Positions 42,671 to 52,173 of a stretch of 64,000 bases of DNA are shown here, in pieces. Source of the stretch: Pseudomonas californiensis (GTDB lineage Bacteria > Pseudomonadota > Gammaproteobacteria > Pseudomonadales > Pseudomonadaceae); contig NZ_JAGTPK010000009.1 in assembly GCF_021147775.1 (NCBI RefSeq), positions 1-64,000 on the forward strand, written 5' to 3'. The position numbers and the translations under genes are program-made. Position 1 is the first letter of the stretch. Each line of letters begins with the position of its first letter. The notes below the pieces were generated by a model, which had not been told where the DNA came from, did no database searches, and saw only the letters and a list, made by a program, of their open reading frames with translations.

Positions 42671-45061
42671 TTACGCAAGCAGCTTGTCCAGGGTGATCGG
42701 AAGGTCGCGAATGCGCTTGCCGGTGGCGTGATATACCGCATTGTTAATGGCCGCCGCCACGCCCACAATCCCCAACTCACCCACAGCTTTTCCACCCAGG
42801 GCGCTGGCCTGCATGTCAGGTATGCCAACGTCGATGGTGATGATCTCAGGCACGTCGGCATTCACCGGCACGACATAGTCAGCCAGGTTTGCATTGACGA
42901 TACGGCCGTCTCGCCGATCAACGTGGCCTTCTTCGAATAGCGCTTGTCCGATGCCCATGATCATTCCACCCATCCACTGGCTCTCTGCGAGTTTGGGGTT
43001 GTACACCCTGCCGCTGTCGAAGGCTGCGACCATGCGCTCTACCTTGACCGTGCCGAAGTCCTCGTCCACCCGCACTTCTACGAAATGCACACCCCAACTG
43101 TGAGCGGAAGCGCCGCCATGGGTCGCGGGGAGCATTTGGCTGAATCCATGCGCTGCGGCATTGCGGTCGGCCTCGGTCGCCCCCGCCGTGAACGTGTCGG
43201 TTGAAACCTCGAAGCGCTCCTTGCCGATAGCTTTCAGCAAATCGCCCAGCGTCACGCCATCGCCCGGGCGCTGGGACGGTTTGATCCTGCCGTTCCTGAA
43301 CACCAGATTTGCGACATCCATGCCGTGCAGAGGCGATTTCGACTCCGTCGTCGCCACCCTCAACAGCTCGCTTCGCGCCAACTTGGCCGCCTTGTAAACC
43401 GCACCCGTCAGGTTATTTGCAAGCTGGGAGCCGCCGGCAATCGGCGCACGCGGAAGATCGGTGTCGCCAAGGCTTACCTTGACCGAACGTGTCGGAACAT
43501 CGAGTACTTCAGCTGCGGTCTGTGCAAGGATCGTGTAAGTGCCGGTTCCCAGATCAGTGCCTGCGCTCAACACCTCTATGCGTCCATCCTGATGAATAAC
43601 GATTTTGGCCTCACCCGGAGTGCGCCAGACCGGATAGGTACCCGCTGCCATTCCCCAGCCGATCAGTTCTCTGCCTTTACGCATCGAGCGGGGCTTTGGG
43701 TTGCGGTTTGCCCAACCGAAGGCATTGGCGCCCGCGATATACCCCTCTCGTAGCCGACGCGTCGTCCACGGAATGTTTGCCTTCTGGTCATGAGATGCCC
43801 AGTTGCGAAGCCTCAGTTCGACAGGGTCAAGACCCAGTTCAAAAGCCAGCTCATCCATGGCTGTTTCAAGCGCATAAGTGCTGATGTTCTCACCGGGTGC
43901 GCGCATCCAGCCGGGGTTCACTGTGTTCACGGGGATGATGCTGTGACGGGCGAGCATGTTCGGCGTGGCATACATCAACGCTGTCACACCGGTGCTGGGT
44001 TCCAGGTGGGTGTCGTCAATTGCCGTTTCGTTCCAACCTTCATGGACCACTGACACCAGCCGGCCTTCCTTCGTAGCGCCCAACGCCAGGCGTTGGCCGG
44101 TGCGAGGCCGCCCGCCATAGCTGGTGAACGTCTGCGGACGTGTCAGCGATACTTTCAACGGCCTTCCCAGTGCTTTCGCAGCAGCACAGGCCATCGCAAC
44201 ATGAGGATGCGGTGCCACCTTGCAACCAAACCCGCCGCCAATGAAAGGCGAGACCACCCGTACGTTGGCCATATCAACGCCCATCCATTGGGAAATCACG
44301 TTGCGCGCTCCGCCGACCCACTGGCTTGACTCGTAGACCGTCAGTTTGTCTGCCTCCCAATGCGCGATGCAGGCATGGGGCTCCATCGGGACATTGTACT
44401 CACGGGGCGTCGTATAGACGCCTTCAATCCTGACCGCAGCGGACGCGAGGGCGGCTGGCGCGTCCCCCCACTTGGCTTGCAGGTCATCGATAGGTTGGGG
44501 TTTTGCACGCGGATCATCCGGGTTGATGATCGCCACGGTTGGCTGATAGGTGACCTTCAGCAGACTGGCCGCTTCGGTTGCCTGTTCGAAAGTTCGCGCG
44601 ACCACCAGCCCGATGTGCTGACCATTCCAGCGAACCTGATCATCCTGCAGTGGCGTGAAGTTTTCAGTTGCCGCGCCGCCTCTGATAAAAGGAGTCGCCG
44701 GTTTGATATCCAGCGGATTTTGATGAGTGTAAATGGCGACCACGCCGGCCGCCTTCTCGGCGCTGCTGATGTCAATCCCGACGATCCGGCCTGCGGGAAT
44801 GGTCGATTGGACGGCCACGCCGTAAAGCATGCCGTCGATGGCGTGCTCGATGGCATAACGAGCGTGTCCCGTCACCTTGAGCCCACCGTCCTGGCGAGTT
44901 GCTCGCTCGCCCAGGGAGCCATTTTGCTCACGCTGCGGGAGCGGCGCAGCTTCACCGGTCAACGGGTTCAGCACGAGCCCGGTATAGGCAACAGCAGATC
45001 CTGCAACAGCGGTTTTCAGCAAAGTCCGGCGAGAGAAATCAGGGTTCAGAACATCACTCAT
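42671..45061 (-). CDS. paoC: Aldehyde oxidoreductase, molybdenum-binding subunit
   Basis: A 796-residue large subunit of a xanthine-oxidase-family aldehyde oxidoreductase. A twin-Arg motif FSRRTLLKTAVAGSAVAYTG (about 9-28) indicates Tat export. The molybdopterin domain starts about 55. Cofactor and catalytic features include GGGFGCKVAPHPHVA, MRAPGE, TDLGTGTYTILAQTAAE and KAVGELGIVGVAAAINNA, where the Glu of GEL is the active-site base. The C-terminus ITLDKLLA resembles E. coli PaoC. It overlaps the FAD-subunit gene as ATGA. Periplasmic oxidation of aromatic or aliphatic aldehydes is the expected role. Confidence 0.88.
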   Translation of the reverse strand: MSDVLNPDFSRRTLLKTAVAGSAVAYTGLVLNPLTGEAAPLPQREQNGSLGERATRQDGGLKVTGHARYAIEHAIDGMLYGVAVQSTIPAGRIVGIDISSAEKAAGVVAIYTHQNPLDIKPATPFIRGGAATENFTPLQDDQVRWNGQHIGLVVARTFEQATEAASLLKVTYQPTVAIINPDDPRAKPQPIDDLQAKWGDAPAALASAAVRIEGVYTTPREYNVPMEPHACIAHWEADKLTVYESSQWVGGARNVISQWMGVDMANVRVVSPFIGGGFGCKVAPHPHVAMACAAAKALGRPLKVSLTRPQTFTSYGGRPRTGQRLALGATKEGRLVSVVHEGWNETAIDDTHLEPSTGVTALMYATPNMLARHSIIPVNTVNPGWMRAPGENISTYALETAMDELAFELGLDPVELRLRNWASHDQKANIPWTTRRLREGYIAGANAFGWANRNPKPRSMRKGRELIGWGMAAGTYPVWRTPGEAKIVIHQDGRIEVLSAGTDLGTGTYTILAQTAAEVLDVPTRSVKVSLGDTDLPRAPIAGGSQLANNLTGAVYKAAKLARSELLRVATTESKSPLHGMDVANLVFRNGRIKPSQRPGDGVTLGDLLKAIGKERFEVSTDTFTAGATEADRNAAAHGFSQMLPATHGGASAHSWGVHFVEVRVDEDFGTVKVERMVAAFDSGRVYNPKLAESQWMGGMIMGIGQALFEEGHVDRRDGRIVNANLADYVVPVNADVPEIITIDVGIPDMQASALGGKAVGELGIVGVAAAINNAVYHATGKRIRDLPITLDKLLA

Positions 45062-46050
45062 ACCAGACCTCCAGCGGTCATCAATGCCCGCGCAACGACG
45101 CGCGGTGCCAGGACAATCTTGAAGCCGTTGTGCTCTCGAGCCCGAGCCCCGGTCACTGAATGCCGGGCAGCCTCACGGATCACGCGCTCGGTAAATGGTT
45201 TGCCTATCAAAGCTTTCTCGACTGCGCGTACGCGCCACGGCCGAGTACCCACCCCACCCAATGCGATGCGCACATCCTTCACGGTACGGCCGTCCTCTTC
45301 GAATTCGATCCCGATGGCGGCACTTGCAGCCGCAAACTCATACGAAGCGCGATCTCGCACCTTGAGGTAGTGGGAGCGTTTGAGGGCCGCCACCACTGGC
45401 ACCTCGACGCCGATGATCATCTCGCCTGCAGCAAGGTCGTGCTCAATGTCCGGCCGTGCACCCGGCAGTCTGTAGAAGTCCTCGACCTGCACTTGACGAT
45501 CAATGGCGCCGCGAATCAAGACCCTGGCGTCGAAGGCTACCAATGCAACGGCCAGATCCCCTGGGTAGACCGCGATGCAGCTTTCGCTCGTGCCAAGCAC
45601 CGCATGGTTGCGATTGATGCCATTGAGCGCTGCACACCCTGAGCCCGGGTTGCGTTTATTGCATTCAGGATAGGCACTTGGGTCGCGAAAATACGTGCAT
45701 CGCGTGCGCTGCATCAGATTCCCACCGATGGAGGCCATGTTGCGCAACTGCGGGGAAGCAGCTCGCCACAGCGCCTCGCTGATAACGGGAGCCTGGGTGA
45801 TGATCCTTGGGTCAGCGGCGACATGGCTCATCTTCGCCAACGCACCTATCTGGATTTTCTCACTGCTTACCTCGATTGTGTTCAGGCCCTGCAGGTGACC
45901 GATATCTACCAATCGGGCAGGACGCTCTACGTTGCATTTCATCAAATCGAGCAGAGTTGTGCCCCCGGCCAGAAAACGCGTTTCCGGCATGCCTCCTTGC
46001 TGGCGAGCGGTGGGGATATCATGAGCGCGGACGTAATCGAATGCTCTCAT
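45058..46050 (-). CDS. paoB: Aldehyde oxidoreductase, FAD-binding subunit
   Basis: A 330-residue FAD subunit. FLAGGTTLLDLMKCNVERPA and ASIGGNLMQRTRCTYFRD fit the family. It has the extra Cys-rich segment (CTYFRDPSAYPECNKRNPGS then GCAAL) that binds an additional [4Fe-4S] cluster in PaoB-type subunits. This separates it from ordinary xanthine dehydrogenase FAD domains. It overlaps the small-subunit gene and the large-subunit gene by 4 bases each (ATGA), so all three are translated as one unit. Confidence 0.88.
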   Translation of the reverse strand: MRAFDYVRAHDIPTARQQGGMPETRFLAGGTTLLDLMKCNVERPARLVDIGHLQGLNTIEVSSEKIQIGALAKMSHVAADPRIITQAPVISEALWRAASPQLRNMASIGGNLMQRTRCTYFRDPSAYPECNKRNPGSGCAALNGINRNHAVLGTSESCIAVYPGDLAVALVAFDARVLIRGAIDRQVQVEDFYRLPGARPDIEHDLAAGEMIIGVEVPVVAALKRSHYLKVRDRASYEFAAASAAIGIEFEEDGRTVKDVRIALGGVGTRPWRVRAVEKALIGKPFTERVIREAARHSVTGARAREHNGFKIVLAPRVVARALMTAGGLV

Positions 46051-46535
46051 GCGTTGCGCCCCTGCAAACGTTCGGCCGCGGTGCGTACCGCCGTGACGAT
46101 GTGCGGGTAGGCGCCGCAGCGGCAGAGGTTGCCGCTCATGTATTCGCGAATGGTTTCATCAGATCCGGTATGACCCTCACGAATGCAGGCAACGGCTGAC
46201 ATGATCTGCCCGGGCGTACAGTACCCACATTGAAAGGCATCACATTCGACGAACGCGGCCTGCACCGCATGCAGCGTGCCATCTTCGTCGGCAAGCCCCT
46301 CGATCGTGGTCACATTGCGGTCTTGTGCCTGAGCAGCCAGGGTCAGGCAACTCAATACCCGCTCCCCGTCCAGATGCACGGTACAGGCGCCACATTGGCC
46401 TTGGTCGCAACCTTTCTTGGTCCCGGGAAGGAGCGCGTACTCGCGAAGGGTGTCCAGTAATGTCGTGCGCGGGTCGAGCTCAAAGGCTCGCGAAACGCCG
46501 TTGACAGTGAGCTGAATTGTAAGATGGTCTGCCAT
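46047..46535 (-). CDS. paoA: Aldehyde oxidoreductase, [2Fe-2S] subunit
   Basis: A 162-residue small subunit with two [2Fe-2S] clusters. The plant-type site is GCDQGQCGACTVHLDG and the second is FQCGYCTPGQIMSA with GNLCRCGAYP. ATG 46535 has GGAG upstream; the longer frame to 46598 adds a stretch with no export signal. E. coli PaoA carries a Tat leader, but this one begins MADHLTIQLTVNG with none, so export would depend on the large subunit. It is the first gene of the operon; 246 bases upstream hold its promoter. Confidence 0.88.
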   Translation of the reverse strand: MADHLTIQLTVNGVSRAFELDPRTTLLDTLREYALLPGTKKGCDQGQCGACTVHLDGERVLSCLTLAAQAQDRNVTTIEGLADEDGTLHAVQAAFVECDAFQCGYCTPGQIMSAVACIREGHTGSDETIREYMSGNLCRCGAYPHIVTAVRTAAERLQGRNA

Positions 46536-46781
46536 GATGGCTCTCCAGGGATATGCGCCAGTTTCAAGCGAACAGGTCGATCGATACGCTGCCTGCAAGT
46601 ATGCTCAGCCCGACAGAGATGGGATTGCCTGATCGGCCGTATTTATTGCCTAGTCCAATGAGCGCTTGGATTTTTCAGTCGCTGTAACAAGGCGTTACAA
46701 AGGTATGAAGTGCCTGAAATGACGAGCGGACCGCCAGCGTGCGCCAGTCACGAGCGGAAAACCCAAGATCGGTGTCGTAAG

Positions 46782-47117
46782 TCAGTCCAGCGCCCGGACA
46801 TCTGCGTAGACGACAAAGGTGCGGAATATGATCGACCGCGCCTGATAGTCATACCCCACTTGCAGCCAGTCGGGGTCATCAGGTCTGGCATGGGCCGACG
46901 CCTCTTCACTCGCCTTTCTGGATGCCCAGTGCACATCGAGATGAACCGTGCCTTGATGCTCACTCACTCGCAGACTCGCGCCGATGAAGCCATTGTGGTG
47001 GCGATCAAGTTGGCCAACTCGTAGTGTCAGCGCCTGTACCAGAGCTTGAACCATGCCGGGACTGACAAGGATTTCCACAGACTGGCTGAAACCTGTTCTT
47101 TCAAGTGACTCACTCAT
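46782..47117 (-). CDS. Hypothetical small protein, possible dimeric ferredoxin-like (ABM) fold
   Basis: A 111-residue protein. SQSVEILVSPGMVQALVQAL and FIGASLRVSEHQGTVHLDVHW have the beta-alpha-beta rhythm of antibiotic-biosynthesis-monooxygenase-like proteins, though no diagnostic residue confirms this. GGAGG lies upstream of ATG 47117. It starts 98 bases after the Old Yellow Enzyme gene ends, on the same strand, so the two may be co-transcribed. Role unknown. Confidence 0.6.
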   Translation of the reverse strand: MSESLERTGFSQSVEILVSPGMVQALVQALTLRVGQLDRHHNGFIGASLRVSEHQGTVHLDVHWASRKASEEASAHARPDDPDWLQVGYDYQARSIIFRTFVVYADVRALD

Positions 47118-47215
47118 GGAATACCTCCGGCATGCCGTCCAGCAACAGAGGGGCTCCCGTTCCGAAGACGCGACGTGCCGTTGCATTCATGAAGTGGCAG
47201 GCACGCCGCTCATCA

Positions 47216-48310
47216 TCAGCCAGCCCAGTTTTGCAGCCAGTAAGCGTAGGGGGTCGGTAACACTGAAGCCGGCTCGGCAACACCCAATGCACGCGCCGCC
47301 TGGAACGGCCAGTGAGGATTGGCCAGGAGCGTTCTGGCGAGGCAGACAAGGTCAACGGAGCCGGAACGTATGAAATAGTCCGCTTCATGCGGGTCCGTGA
47401 TCATCCAGCTGGTACCCACGGGCAAGCCGGTCTGGGCTCGCACGCGCTCGGCGAATGGGACCATGAGATTGGGTGCCCACGGCACCGGCTCACCTGGCAC
47501 TGCAAGGGAGAGCGAGCAATCGACAAAATCAACGCCTCCGTCCTTTAGCCACTGAAGAACCTGAACAGACTCAGCCATGGACACTTTGAGGTCTTCATCA
47601 AAATCGACGGTGCCGAAACGTATCGTCAACGGCAGATTGCGCGGCCAGACCTTTTTGACCGCCGCAACCGTTTCCAACAGGAAGCGCGCCCGGTTTGGCA
47701 GCGAGCCGCCGTACTGATCGCTTCGCAGGTTGGCCTTGGGAGATATGAAGCTCTGGGCCAGAAAGCCGTGCGCAAAATGCAACTCCAGCCACTCAAAGCC
47801 AGCGCGAAGCGCTCGAGCTGCAGCATCTGCAAAATCAGCCTGTATCCGCCAGATACCTTCCACTGTGAGCGCGTCGGGAACATAGGATGAGTCTGGCACA
47901 TACGGGAGGGCGCTCGACGAAACAGGCGTCCAGCGCCTCGCATCGCCTTCCTGGAGCGGGTGACCGCCCTCCCAGGGCGGCGTGCAACCTGCCTTGCGTC
48001 CGGCATGACTCAGCTGGATGCCAGGCACTGCGCCGGCTTTTTTTATGACCGAGGCAATCCCCGTGAAGCTCGCCACATGAGCGTCGCTCCATAAACCGGC
48101 GTCGCCTGGAGTAATGCGCCCTTCGGGACTCACCGAAGTCGCCTCAACCACGACCAGTCCGGCACCGCCCTTGGCAAGCGTTTCATAGTGCGTTTTGTGC
48201 CAGTCATTCAACTCGCCGTCGACGGCCTGGTACTGACACATCGGCGACGCAACAATCCGGTTGCGCAGCGTTACGTCCTTCAGTGAGTAGGGTGAAAACA
48301 GGGAGGTCAT
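47216..48310 (-). CDS. Old Yellow Enzyme-family NAD(P)H:flavin oxidoreductase (XenA-like)
   Basis: A 364-residue FMN enzyme of the YqjM/XenA class. LRNRIVASPMCQYQAVDGEL is the phosphate/FMN loop, and the active-site Cys lies in PMCQY. HAGRKAGCTPPWEGG and ELHFAHGFLAQSFISP contain the His and Tyr/His contacts. The C-terminal CLARTLLANPHWPF binds FMN. P. putida XenA reduces xenobiotics such as nitrate esters and 2-cyclohexenone; a physiological role in detoxifying unsaturated aldehydes is likely. ATG 48310 is preferred over GTG 48322. It is divergent from the SDR gene at 48615. Confidence 0.9.
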   Translation of the reverse strand: MTSLFSPYSLKDVTLRNRIVASPMCQYQAVDGELNDWHKTHYETLAKGGAGLVVVEATSVSPEGRITPGDAGLWSDAHVASFTGIASVIKKAGAVPGIQLSHAGRKAGCTPPWEGGHPLQEGDARRWTPVSSSALPYVPDSSYVPDALTVEGIWRIQADFADAAARALRAGFEWLELHFAHGFLAQSFISPKANLRSDQYGGSLPNRARFLLETVAAVKKVWPRNLPLTIRFGTVDFDEDLKVSMAESVQVLQWLKDGGVDFVDCSLSLAVPGEPVPWAPNLMVPFAERVRAQTGLPVGTSWMITDPHEADYFIRSGSVDLVCLARTLLANPHWPFQAARALGVAEPASVLPTPYAYWLQNWAG

Positions 48311-48614
48311 CGGCTCATCCACTTGATAGTTGCGATGGGCAAATTATGAAGTGAGCGCGCGTTTCGAGAGTTGCCTGATAAAAGCGGAAGACTGCACAAA
48401 ACGACGAAGACTTGGTAAACAAGCCAGGAACCTTGGCGGGTTTGCGGAAGGTTCATGAAGCTGAGATTCGTTGCTTTAGGCAAGTTATCGAACGAAGTCG
48501 GCAAACCCTTCAAGGGGCTCAGCGTGACAATGGAATGCCATTAACCCATGAACACGAGCTTGCCCGAGCCTTCAAAAGATCGCTCGTCAACGCTCTTGTT
48601 ACGAGGCCCCGTCT
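48311..48614. promoter_or_regulatory. Divergent promoter region, OYE and SDR genes
   Basis: No gene is supported in these 304 bases. They must carry the divergent promoters. CGAGG precedes the SDR start. No regulator gene sits between the two, and I could not pick out an operator dyad. Confidence 0.35.
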
Positions 48615-49445
48615 ATGAGCAAAGTATGGTTTATCACAGGCACGACCCGCGGCCTGGGCACTGAGATTGCCAAAGCAGCACTCGCTACGGGCGACAAGGT
48701 TGTTGCGACAGGCAGGGATGTAACGGCTGTCATTAAGGCGCTGGGAGAGCACGATAAATTGCTTCCCGTCGCCCTCGATGTTACCGATGAAACACAGGCG
48801 GTTAATGCGATCAGCGCCGCTGTCGAGAAGTTCGGTAAAGTCGACGTGGTGGTCAACAACGCGGGTTACGCCGTGCTGGGCGCACTGGAGGAGCTCACGG
48901 ACGCTGAGGTTCGTGAGCAGTTCGAAACTAACGTGTTCGGGCTTTTGAACGTCACTCGGGCGGCATTACCAGTTTTGCGCACACAAGGACGAGGCCATGT
49001 CATCAATATTTCCTCGGTCGCCGGCTATCACGGTGGTGTGGGAGCGTCTGCCTACTGCGCTACGAAATATGCAGTCGAGGGCATCACTGAGTGCCTGGCG
49101 CTCGAAGTCGCGCCTTTTGGTCTCGACGTGACCGTGGTTGAGCCCGGGTATTTCAGGACCGACTTTCTGAGCAGTCATTCAGTCAGATTTGCGGAAAAGG
49201 TTATTGATGATTACGCACAAAATCCAGCCGGATCACGTGAGGCTGTTCTCGCCGTACATGGCAAGCAGGCCAATGATCCAAAGAAACTCGCCTAGGCACT
49301 CGTGATCCTGGCGAACGCCGAAAAGCCTCCGCTGCGCTTCACGGCTGGCAGTGACGCCGTCGGATATTTCGAACGGGAACTCGACAAGCGCCACGACGAG
49401 CTCGCGGCCTGGTATGAACTCTCAACTTCGCTCGCTCACGGCTGA
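48615..49445 (+). pseudogene. SDR dehydrogenase interrupted by an in-frame amber codon
   Basis: A classical SDR gene. TGTTRGLG (8-15) binds NAD(P), and NNAGYAVLG and AYCATKYAVEG give the catalytic Tyr-Lys. The frame stops at TAG 49293-49295 (codon 227), then continues without a shift for 49 more codons to TGA 49443-49445. That extension reads ALVILANAEKPPLRFTAGSD and on to AAWYELSTSLAHG. Full-length relatives of about 275 residues carry exactly this C-terminus, so a sense codon, perhaps CAG, has probably become TAG. The 226-residue product lacks the last helices. Readthrough or a suppressor is a remote alternative. Confidence 0.85.
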
Positions 49446-49536
49446 CCTTTGGTCTCGCGCCATCCCGCAACCCTTGCGGACCGGGCAAACACACACCCGC
49501 GAGTTCTAAAACTCAAGACGCCTATGGTGAATCTGA

Positions 49537-50592
49537 ATGAAATATCGCTCACTTGGAAAGTCAGGCCTTATCGTCTCGAACCAGATTCTGGGAACAATGG
49601 GGCTCGGCTCTGAAACGCCCGAGAAAGAAGCATTTGCGATTCTGGATGCGTTTTTTGACGCCGGCGGCAACATGATTGATACCGCCGATGTCTACGGCGG
49701 TGGTGCTTCCGAACAATTGCTGGGACGTTGGCTTGCACGACGCAAGGAAAATACGGGCCATGTCGTCATTGCTACCAAAGCACGCTTCGGGACGGGTCGG
49801 GATATCAACGATTGCGGAACCTCCCGCTCACACCTCAAACGCGCACTGGAAACCTCGCTTCGTCGTCTGGGTACCGAGACAATTGACCTCTACCAGATGC
49901 ACGGCTGGGACCCGTTGACGCCGGTGGAAGAGACATTGTCCTTCCTGGATGCGGCAATGCGAGCAGGCAAGGTCCATTACATTGGCTTGTCCAACATGAC
50001 CGGTTGGCAGCTTCAGCTTTTCATCAGCACTGCCAAAGCCATGGGCATTCCGGCGCCCATCACCCTTCAACAGCAATACAATCTGGTGTATCGCGAAAGT
50101 GACTACGAAGTGATACCCGCTGCTCTGCACAATGGAGTTGGGCTGTTACCGTGGTCCCCCCTGGCGGGAGGCTTTCTGAGTGGCAAGTACGCTAAAGATG
50201 GTCCTCAGACTTCGCAAGCCCGTCTGAACAACGATGACGTCATGACCCGACACATGGGGAAAGAGCTCTTCAGACATAGCCGTAACTGGGCCATCCTGAA
50301 AGTCGTTCAAGAGACTGCAGCTCAATTGGGCATCACACCAAGTCAGGTTGCGCTGGCCTGGGCAGGCAGTAGCCCGTCAGTCACCTCAGTCATCATCGGC
50401 GCCCGGACGCTGGATCAACTTACCGATAACCTCGGTGCTGCCGAGCTGACATTGGATTCGCAAACACTTTCGGCGCTCAATAGCGTCAGTGCACCAGCCC
50501 CCGACGACTATCCCTACGGCCGCTTTGGTGTTTTGCAACGCCACCGTTACACAGACTCCAGCGAGCAGGCACTGAGAGAATTGGCTGAATAG
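49537..50592 (+). CDS. Aldo/keto reductase
   Basis: A 351-residue NADPH-dependent reductase. The tetrad is visible as Asp48 (MIDTADVYG), Tyr53, Lys81 (ATKARFG) and His122 (YQMHGWD). The cofactor site includes GLSNMTGW and VIIGARTLDQL near the C-terminus. It lies 91 bases after the broken SDR gene on the same strand, in a detoxification-type neighbourhood. It would reduce aldehydes or sugars; the substrate is not predictable. It is convergent with a LysR gene. Confidence 0.9.
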   Translation: MKYRSLGKSGLIVSNQILGTMGLGSETPEKEAFAILDAFFDAGGNMIDTADVYGGGASEQLLGRWLARRKENTGHVVIATKARFGTGRDINDCGTSRSHLKRALETSLRRLGTETIDLYQMHGWDPLTPVEETLSFLDAAMRAGKVHYIGLSNMTGWQLQLFISTAKAMGIPAPITLQQQYNLVYRESDYEVIPAALHNGVGLLPWSPLAGGFLSGKYAKDGPQTSQARLNNDDVMTRHMGKELFRHSRNWAILKVVQETAAQLGITPSQVALAWAGSSPSVTSVIIGARTLDQLTDNLGAAELTLDSQTLSALNSVSAPAPDDYPYGRFGVLQRHRYTDSSEQALRELAE

Positions 50593-50656
50593 ACATTGCC
50601 GAGCGCACGCTGGCGACTGCGAGCGTTAACTTACACGGATCATCTGAACCCTGAAG

Positions 50657-51592
50657 TCATCGCGGTGAGCCAGAAACCGGGCCGATCACCGGCGCGTGCT
50701 CGGCCAGCAGCTCAGCCACCCAATCGATGAATACCCGGACCTTGATGCTGATGTGCCGATTGGGTGGAAACGCGACATACATCGGCATCGAGTCCAGCCG
50801 CCAGTCGCTGAACAGCGGTACAAGGGCACCGGACGCCACCTGTGCCTTGGCCATGTAGTCCGGCAGCCACAGAACGCCCATCCCCGCAAGACCTGCCGCA
50901 AGATAGGCATTGCCGTCGTCCACAGCCAGCACGTAGTGCCCGTGAACCTGAACGCGTTCACCGTCACGGTGCATGGCATATGGCAGCGCTTTGCCGGTGC
51001 GCGCCCACAGGAAGCCAATCACTCGATGGTGCGAGTCTTCAAGAGCTTGCGGGCTGATCGGCGTACCCATTCGCTGCAGGTAGCAAGGCGCGGCATATAC
51101 GCCCAATTTCAGATCACCCACCCGCCGGGCCATCAGCGACTGGTCAGCGATCTCCCCTCCGCGCACCACACAGTCCACGTGCTCACCCACCATGTCGACG
51201 ATGCGGTCACTGACGCCCATGTCGATCTGAATGTCTGGGTATTTCGCGTGAAAGGCTGGTAGCGCTGGCATCAACAACAGGTTGGCGAACGGGCTCGGCA
51301 CATCCACACGCAGACGACCTCTGGGTAGCGTTGCGGCGCTGGACAAGCTGGTTTCCGCGTCATCCATGTCCGCGAGAAGCCTGACGACGCGCTCATAGAA
51401 GACCGCACCGTCAGCCGTCAGGTTGACGCGCCGTGTGGTGCGGTTGAGCAGCTTGACCCGCAGGCGCGCTTCCAGTTGCTGAATCAACTGGGTGACACTG
51501 GTCTTGCTCATGTGCAAGGTGCCTGCAGCCTTGGTAAAGCTGCCGGTTTCCACCACTCGGGCAAATGCCTGCATTGCATCGAATCTGTCCAT
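50657..51592 (-). CDS. LysR-family transcriptional regulator
   Basis: A 311-residue LysR protein of the CrgA-like class. MDRFDAMQAFARVVETGSFT starts the helix-turn-helix, continuing AAGTLHMSKTSVTQLIQQLE. The effector domain starts about 90. ATG 51592 has GGAG upstream; the longer TTG-initiated frame is rejected. It is divergent from the Rid-family gene across 142 bases and convergent with the aldo/keto reductase gene, and may control the former. Confidence 0.87.
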   Translation of the reverse strand: MDRFDAMQAFARVVETGSFTKAAGTLHMSKTSVTQLIQQLEARLRVKLLNRTTRRVNLTADGAVFYERVVRLLADMDDAETSLSSAATLPRGRLRVDVPSPFANLLLMPALPAFHAKYPDIQIDMGVSDRIVDMVGEHVDCVVRGGEIADQSLMARRVGDLKLGVYAAPCYLQRMGTPISPQALEDSHHRVIGFLWARTGKALPYAMHRDGERVQVHGHYVLAVDDGNAYLAAGLAGMGVLWLPDYMAKAQVASGALVPLFSDWRLDSMPMYVAFPPNRHISIKVRVFIDWVAELLAEHAPVIGPVSGSPR

Positions 51593-51734
51593 CTGCGCTC
51601 CGCCAACAACTGGATTGTTTGAGTTTCCCAAACAGTGTTGGCTAGCGTTGCTCGTTTATCACACCCGCGCAAGCTCCTAAAGTCATCCCATCACTGATCA
51701 CAGGTCGTTCTGACCTATCGATGGAGACGCACCC

Positions 51735-52124
51735 ATGTCACAACGCGATGTTGTTTTTCCTGCTGGCCGCCAAGCGCTCTATGAGCGCAACCGTTATTCG
51801 CCTGCCATCCGCTCGGATGGCTTCCTGTTCGTTTCCGGCCAGGTAGGCAGCCGTGAGGACGGCTCACCCGAACCGGAACTTCAGGCGCAGGTTCGTCTGG
51901 CCTTCAATAACCTGAATGCAGTTTTGAAGGCAGCCGGTTGCACGTTTGACGATGTGGTCGACGTGACCGTGTTCATCGTTGATCCAGAAACGAAATTTGA
52001 AAAGATCTGGGAAGTGGTACCGGAGTTCTGGGGCAGCGCGCCGCATCCGACCGTGACTGCCGTGGGCGTTACATGGCTTTACGGCTTCCAGTTCGAGATC
52101 AAGGTCATCGCCAAATTGCCTTGA
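51735..52124 (+). CDS. RidA/YjgF-family protein
   Basis: A 129-residue trimeric enamine/imine deaminase-fold protein: YSPAIRSDGFLFVSGQVGSR and LAFNNLNAVLKAAGCTFDDV are typical. The catalytic Arg of archetypal RidA (ARxAV motif) is replaced: the segment reads APHPTVTAVGV. It therefore belongs to another Rid subgroup and may not have 2-aminoacrylate deaminase activity. GGAG precedes ATG 51735. It is divergent from the LysR gene, which may regulate it. Confidence 0.85.
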   Translation: MSQRDVVFPAGRQALYERNRYSPAIRSDGFLFVSGQVGSREDGSPEPELQAQVRLAFNNLNAVLKAAGCTFDDVVDVTVFIVDPETKFEKIWEVVPEFWGSAPHPTVTAVGVTWLYGFQFEIKVIAKLP

Positions 52125-52173
52125 CCGGCTCGAACTTGACGAGGAGCAGCAGGCCATACCGGTGGCCGCCCAA

